NCBI GenBank assembly: GCA_039024635.1
Contig: JBCCQA010000016.1
Location: 1-64,000, forward strand
Direction of reading: 5' to 3'
Source of the DNA: Kuafuiihalomonas sp039024635
GTDB lineage: Bacteria > Myxococcota > Kuafuiibacteriia > Kuafuiibacteriales > Kuafuiibacteriaceae
Length of the DNA: 64,000 bases
In this document: piece by piece, positions 60,329 to 64,000 of the stretch
Layout of the letters: each line of letters begins with the position of its first letter
How positions within the stretch are numbered: position 1 is the stretch's first letter
Translations under genes and position numbers: made by a program
Notes under the pieces: model-generated
Database searches by the model: none
Told to the model about the DNA's origin: nothing
What the model saw: the letters and a program-made list of their open reading frames with translations, nothing else

Positions 60329-61612
60329 GTGCCCCGCTTCACGATCCACACCTACGGCTGCCGGGTGAACCAGGCTGACTCGGCGACCCTGGCCCGGCGG
60401 CTGGAAGACGCGGACTGGGAGCGTAGCTCGGAGCCCGAGGCTGACCTCGTCGTGCTCAATACCTGTACGGTGACCCACCGCTCAGACGCCGATGTCCGCA
60501 AAGAGGTTCATCGGCTTCAGCGGGAGCGGCCGGACGCCAAGATCGTCGTCACTGGCTGCATGGCCGAGCGCGTGCCAAACCAGGTCGTGCAGCTGGGTAT
60601 CCACGGTCTCTTGGGCAACGCCGACAAACCGAGGCTGGCCGAGCTGGCCGCCCAGGTTCGTACGAGCGAAGGCCCCGTCGTGCTGCGTTCCGACATCCGG
60701 ACCGGTCCACCGCCTGTCGAGCCTTTCGCCGGCGTCTTGGATCGAAGCCGTCCCTTCATCAAGATCCAGGACGGCTGCGACGCCCACTGCACCTACTGCA
60801 TCATCCCCAGCGTTCGGGGTGGCGCCCGAAGCGCCTCGGTGTCGAGGGTTCGATCGACGGTGGAAGCTTTGGTGGCAGCAGGCCATCACGAGATCGTCCT
60901 CACCGGTGTTCACCTCGGAACTTACGCTGAGCCCGGCGGGCTCGAGGGGCTCGTACGAGCGCTGCTCGCCATCCCCGGTCTGGGCCGACTGCGCCTGAGC
61001 TGCATCGAGCCCATGGCCTTTCCTCGCAAGCTCATCGAACTCCTGGCGGAAGAGCCTCGGCTCGCGCCCCACCTTCACCTGCCCCTTCAGTCGGGAAGCG
61101 GGCGCACGCTGAAGCGAATGGTCCGACCCTATCGACCTGCGGACTACGTCGAGCTGATGCAGTCCATCCGGCAGGCCCAACCCCGAGCCTGTCTCGGCAC
61201 CGACGTCATCGTCGGTTTTCCGGGCGAGACCGACAGGGACTTCGAAGAAACGCTGGCCACCCTTGAAGCGGCGGACGTCGACTACGCCCACGTCTTCAGC
61301 TACTCGGATCGAGAGGGCACCCCGTCCACTCGACTCAGTGGAAAGGTCGACGCCCGCGTGATCAAGGAACGAAGCCGCAGCCTCAACGATTGGAGCCGAA
61401 GGCGATGGCTCCGCTTTCTGCAGGATCGTGGGGGCCAGATCCGAGAAGCGGTCACGCTACAAACGAAGGACGGTCAGCTTCAGCTCCTGACCGACGACTA
61501 CGTGCCCGTCGACGTTCCTGACGAAGGGAACGCGACATTTTCACCAAACCACCCCGTCTCGGTCCGTATCCAGGGTATCAGGGGAACCCGCTGTACGGGC
61601 AAACTCGTTTGA
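60329..61612 (+). CDS. mtaB: MtaB-family tRNA methylthiotransferase
   Basis: 427 aa from GTG 60329. Three parts: the N-terminal UPF0004 domain with its cluster cysteines (YGCRVNQ, LNTCTVT, VTGCMAE), the radical-SAM core with CDAHCTYC, and a C-terminal TRAM-like region. The subgroup is MtaB, which converts t6A37 to ms2t6A in tRNA, judged from the HTYGCRVNQADS start; MiaB and RimO have different openings. Transcribed alone. Confidence 0.92.
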   Translation: MPRFTIHTYGCRVNQADSATLARRLEDADWERSSEPEADLVVLNTCTVTHRSDADVRKEVHRLQRERPDAKIVVTGCMAERVPNQVVQLGIHGLLGNADKPRLAELAAQVRTSEGPVVLRSDIRTGPPPVEPFAGVLDRSRPFIKIQDGCDAHCTYCIIPSVRGGARSASVSRVRSTVEALVAAGHHEIVLTGVHLGTYAEPGGLEGLVRALLAIPGLGRLRLSCIEPMAFPRKLIELLAEEPRLAPHLHLPLQSGSGRTLKRMVRPYRPADYVELMQSIRQAQPRACLGTDVIVGFPGETDRDFEETLATLEAADVDYAHVFSYSDREGTPSTRLSGKVDARVIKERSRSLNDWSRRRWLRFLQDRGGQIREAVTLQTKDGQLQLLTDDYVPVDVPDEGNATFSPNHPVSVRIQGIRGTRCTGKLV

Positions 61613-61693
61613 GTAGATCAGTCGTTTTGAACGAATGACGCCCTCGTCTTCGTTCTCTCCGTCCGTCGCTCTAACCCCGTGGGTGCATTGCCG

Positions 61694-61741
61694 GCACGCA
61701 AGACCGAGCCTCGTGAGCATAGCTTGCGTGCTCGAGGGGGG
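61694..61741. other. 9-bp perfect inverted repeat between mtaB and the sensor kinase
   Basis: GCACGCAAG at 61694-61702 pairs with CTTGCGTGC at 61733-61741 across a 30-base loop. There is no T-tract; it may be an operator or a weak terminator. It lies just ahead of the kinase GTG start at 61768. Confidence 0.35.
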
Positions 61742-61767
61742 AGGTGCACGGTGCAGGGGAGTTCTTC

Positions 61768-64000
61768 GTGCCGAACCCTTCGCAAAGACGGCGGATCCGA
61801 TGGATCATGGCCGGACTCACCGGGCTGGTCGCGGTTCTCTCCGCGGTGGCCGCGGGCCGTGTTTGGAGCGTGGGCTTCGACGGCCTCGGCCTGCTGCTCT
61901 TTGCAGCGGCGCTCTGCATCATCGGCGCGATGCTGGGACTTGCGCGCACTCTTTCCCGAGACCGAGGACCGGTGGACCGCCAGCGCGCCCTACTGGACGC
62001 ACTGAACGACAGCGTCCTGGTCTTCGATGCTGATGGCGAAATGGAGCTGGAGAACGCGGCGGCGCGAGAACTTCTAGGACCGGGCGGCGGCCAGCTCTTC
62101 TTCCAGGACCAAGAAGACCTCGTCGACGAGAGCGGGGCGCCCGTTCCCAAGGAAAGCAGAGCGCCCGTCGTCGCGCTTCGCGCCGGACGCGCCGTTCAGG
62201 ATCAGATCGTCGGTATCCGTCGCCCCGGCCACGTCTGCAAGTGGGCGCGCGTTCACGCCGAGCCTATCCCGTCGGGCGAAGAGGCGCCAGATGGCGTCGT
62301 CGTCACGCTGACCGACCTCACCCAGGCCCGAGCCGCCAGCAAGCGCATCGCCTGGAGCGAGCAGAAGTTCCGGGAGCTTCTGAACACGACCCGGGAAGGC
62401 GTCGTCATTCACCGAGGGTTCCAGATGCTCTACGCCAACGGCGCCTTCGAGTCGGCCTTCGGGCAGGGTGTGGACGCCTGGGCAAAGCTCTTTTCCGAGG
62501 ACCGCCGCGAGCTCTTCGCTGGACGTTTCCGAGATGCACTCGAAACCGGAGTCACCGCGCGCTACCGCCGCGAAGAGGTGAACTCGAAAGGCCAGCGGAC
62601 TTGGGTAGACATGCTGACCCGACGCATGGACTGGGAAGGAAGGCCGGCCCTGCAGTCGAACCTGCTGGACGTGACGGACCGTGTGCACGCCGAGGCGGCC
62701 GCCGAAGCCCAGAAGACCGCGGAAGCCGAGGCTCGGAACAAGTCTCAAATGCTGGCCAACATGTCCCACGAGCTTCGAACGCCCATGACCGGCGTCCTGG
62801 GGATGGCCGACCTTCTGCTTCAGACCCAGCTCGACACCCAGCAGTACCGACTTCTCACGGGACTGCGCTCATCGGCCGATCTCTTGCTCACGCTGGTCGA
62901 CGACGTGCTCGACTTCAGTCGGCTCGAGGCCGACGTGGTTCGCCTCGACTCGGTGGACTTCGATCCCCGTCGAGCCGTCGAGACGGTGTTTCAGCTCCTC
63001 GAGTCCAAGAGTCGACAAAAGGGGATCGAGCTCCGTCGCCTGGTCGACGATGGCGTTCCCCAGGTGCTTCGGGGCGATCCGGTCCGACTTCAGCAAATCC
63101 TCTTCAATCTCGTCGGCAATGCGATCAAGTTCACGGAGCAAGGCAGCGTCGAAGTCCGGATGTCGGCCGAGCTGAACGAAGACCAAGCCCGGCTTCACGT
63201 CGAGGTCGAAGACACCGGGGTCGGCATCGCGTCGGAAAGACTCCCCAAGCTCTTCGAGCGCTGGGATCAGGGCGACGACGGCACCCAGGCCCGCTTCGGA
63301 GGCAACGGCCTGGGTCTCGCCATCTCGCGGCGCCTCGCCCACATGATGGAGGGCGACATCAGCGTCCGCAGCGTCCGCGGACAAGGCTCGACCTTTGCCG
63401 TGAGTCTTCACCTTCCGGTGGGCGACGTAGCCGCGGTCGGTGCACCCAAGACCCCCTTGGTTCCTTTGGGCTGGGCCCGGGGGCGGACCCTGCTCCTGGC
63501 CGAGGACGAACCGATCAACCGCACGATGCTGACCCTGCTCATGGAGGCCGAGGGCTTTCGGGTTACCTCAGTGGAGAACGGCGCCCAGGCCCTGCAGGCA
63601 GCCGAGCGCGAAGCTTACGACCTCATCGTTCTCGACATGCACATGCCGGTCATGGACGGCGCCGAGGCGGCGACCGCCATCAAGGCCCTGCCCGCTCACT
63701 TCGCCAGGGCCCGCCTCATCGGTCTCACAGCCGACGCCGCCGCCGATCACCGAGGGCGCTACCAGTCGGTGGGCATCGAGGCCTTGTTGACCAAGCCCTT
63801 CGAGCGGAACGAGTTCGCTTGGCTGGCCCAGCGGCTTCTCGAGCCTCGACCCAAGCTCGAAGACGAACCGGCCTTGGTCTCCTCAGAGCGTCTGCAGCAC
63901 CTGCTGACCCACCTGGGTCAACGTCGCCTCGACCAGTTCGCCGAGCAGTTCAGAAGCCGGGTTCGGGACGAGGTGGGCACGCTCGAGCAAGCGCTGCTGG
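61768..64000 (+). CDS. hybrid sensor histidine kinase, 3' end outside the window
   Basis: 744 codons visible from GTG 61768, which has AGGGGAG just upstream; ATG 61807 is the alternative. Two membrane helices lie near residues 14-35 and 43-65. PAS-like domains follow (about 75-190 and 195-310). The HisKA box is SHELRTPM with His334. The HATPase part has NAIKFTEQGS, DTGVGI and GGNGLGLAISRRL. A receiver domain carries phospho-acceptor Asp623 in LDMHMPVMDG. The last residues look like the start of an Hpt domain. It would be a phosphorelay kinase. No partner is visible. Confidence 0.92.
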   Translation, partial: MPNPSQRRRIRWIMAGLTGLVAVLSAVAAGRVWSVGFDGLGLLLFAAALCIIGAMLGLARTLSRDRGPVDRQRALLDALNDSVLVFDADGEMELENAAARELLGPGGGQLFFQDQEDLVDESGAPVPKESRAPVVALRAGRAVQDQIVGIRRPGHVCKWARVHAEPIPSGEEAPDGVVVTLTDLTQARAASKRIAWSEQKFRELLNTTREGVVIHRGFQMLYANGAFESAFGQGVDAWAKLFSEDRRELFAGRFRDALETGVTARYRREEVNSKGQRTWVDMLTRRMDWEGRPALQSNLLDVTDRVHAEAAAEAQKTAEAEARNKSQMLANMSHELRTPMTGVLGMADLLLQTQLDTQQYRLLTGLRSSADLLLTLVDDVLDFSRLEADVVRLDSVDFDPRRAVETVFQLLESKSRQKGIELRRLVDDGVPQVLRGDPVRLQQILFNLVGNAIKFTEQGSVEVRMSAELNEDQARLHVEVEDTGVGIASERLPKLFERWDQGDDGTQARFGGNGLGLAISRRLAHMMEGDISVRSVRGQGSTFAVSLHLPVGDVAAVGAPKTPLVPLGWARGRTLLLAEDEPINRTMLTLLMEAEGFRVTSVENGAQALQAAEREAYDLIVLDMHMPVMDGAEAATAIKALPAHFARARLIGLTADAAADHRGRYQSVGIEALLTKPFERNEFAWLAQRLLEPRPKLEDEPALVSSERLQHLLTHLGQRRLDQFAEQFRSRVRDEVGTLEQALL

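Noticed and set aside
1..64000. CRISPR array or restriction/Cas genes
   Set aside because: No regularly spaced direct repeats and no cas or methylase/endonuclease genes were found; the only tandem repeats are within protein genes.
1..64000. Rho-independent terminators and riboswitches
   Set aside because: Hairpins seen at 25298, 29154 and 61694 lack T-tracts, and no known riboswitch core was recognised by eye.

Overview
The window is GC-rich chromosomal DNA from a Gram-negative bacterium. Lipoproteins with lipoboxes, a LolC/E-type permease, SecG and an RseP-type site-2 protease indicate an outer membrane. A eukaryote-type Ser/Thr kinase with an N-terminal zinc ribbon, an FHA-DUF4388 protein, Cys-rich and repeat-bearing lipoproteins and a TrmD fused to a second methyltransferase-like domain suggest a myxobacterial (Myxococcota/deltaproteobacterial) lineage. 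That placement is inference; no rRNA is present. Most genes lie on the minus strand, are tightly packed, and are often coupled by 4-bp or 1-bp stop/start overlaps.

Layout. 1-2.68 kb: the edge of an apparent genomic island. It has the tail of an IS3-type transposase, a small ORF, a translationally coupled three-gene cassette (unknown A, unknown B, Fic-domain protein), a non-coding stretch, and the 5' half of a tRNA-Leu(UAA) cut in the anticodon loop. 2.7-12.9 kb: two exported proteins, a large membrane-anchored Ser/Thr kinase, 3-methyladenine glycosylase (tag), a methyltransferase with a signal peptide, an orphan histidine kinase, purF, and an SMC/YhaN-like protein whose Walker A has been lost. 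13-17 kb: the rpsP-khpA-rimM-trmD-rplS operon and an rseP homologue. 17-27 kb: lolC/E permease, SprT-like protein, tRNA nucleotidyltransferase, two coupled lipoproteins, holA, mreB, a TerB-like protein and a repeat-containing lipoprotein. 27-36 kb: a HAD 5'-nucleotidase, tRNA-Leu(GAG), the gap-pgk-tpiA-secG glycolysis/secretion group, P5C dehydrogenase with a coupled lipoprotein, and an FHA-DUF4388 protein coupled to an Fpg/Nei glycosylase. 36-46 kb: DivIVA-like protein, yggS-maf-DUF1285 operon, M19 dipeptidase, inositol-phosphatase-like protein, an Hsp70 ATPase domain without substrate-binding domain, a methyltransferase, a Gfo/Idh oxidoreductase (iolG-like) and an M49-like metallopeptidase lipoprotein. 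46.2-47.3 kb: about 1 kb without an intact gene, holding a degraded reading frame and a nested inverted-repeat element. 47.3-55 kb: nth, a ChaN-like lipoprotein with no ordinary start codon, a molybdopterin oxidoreductase, a lipoprotein ORF running into an IS3 OrfA relic, and a secreted gluzincin/beta-helix protein with atypical composition. 55-60.3 kb: a myo-inositol catabolic operon in the order iolB-iolC(+DUF2090)-iolD-iolE, with iolC probably started at CTG. 60.3-64 kb: a MtaB-type methylthiotransferase and a hybrid sensor kinase that runs off the end.

Functional links. The iolBCDE operon together with the distant iolG-like gene would take inositol to the products of the DUF2090/aldolase step; no inositol transporter or IolR regulator is visible. 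The ribosomal/tRNA-methylation operon and the gap-pgk-tpiA-secG group are widespread housekeeping arrangements. The most promising accessory signal is the Fic cassette beside the broken tRNA-Leu. The most unusual single protein is the SMC/YhaN-like one with no Walker A.
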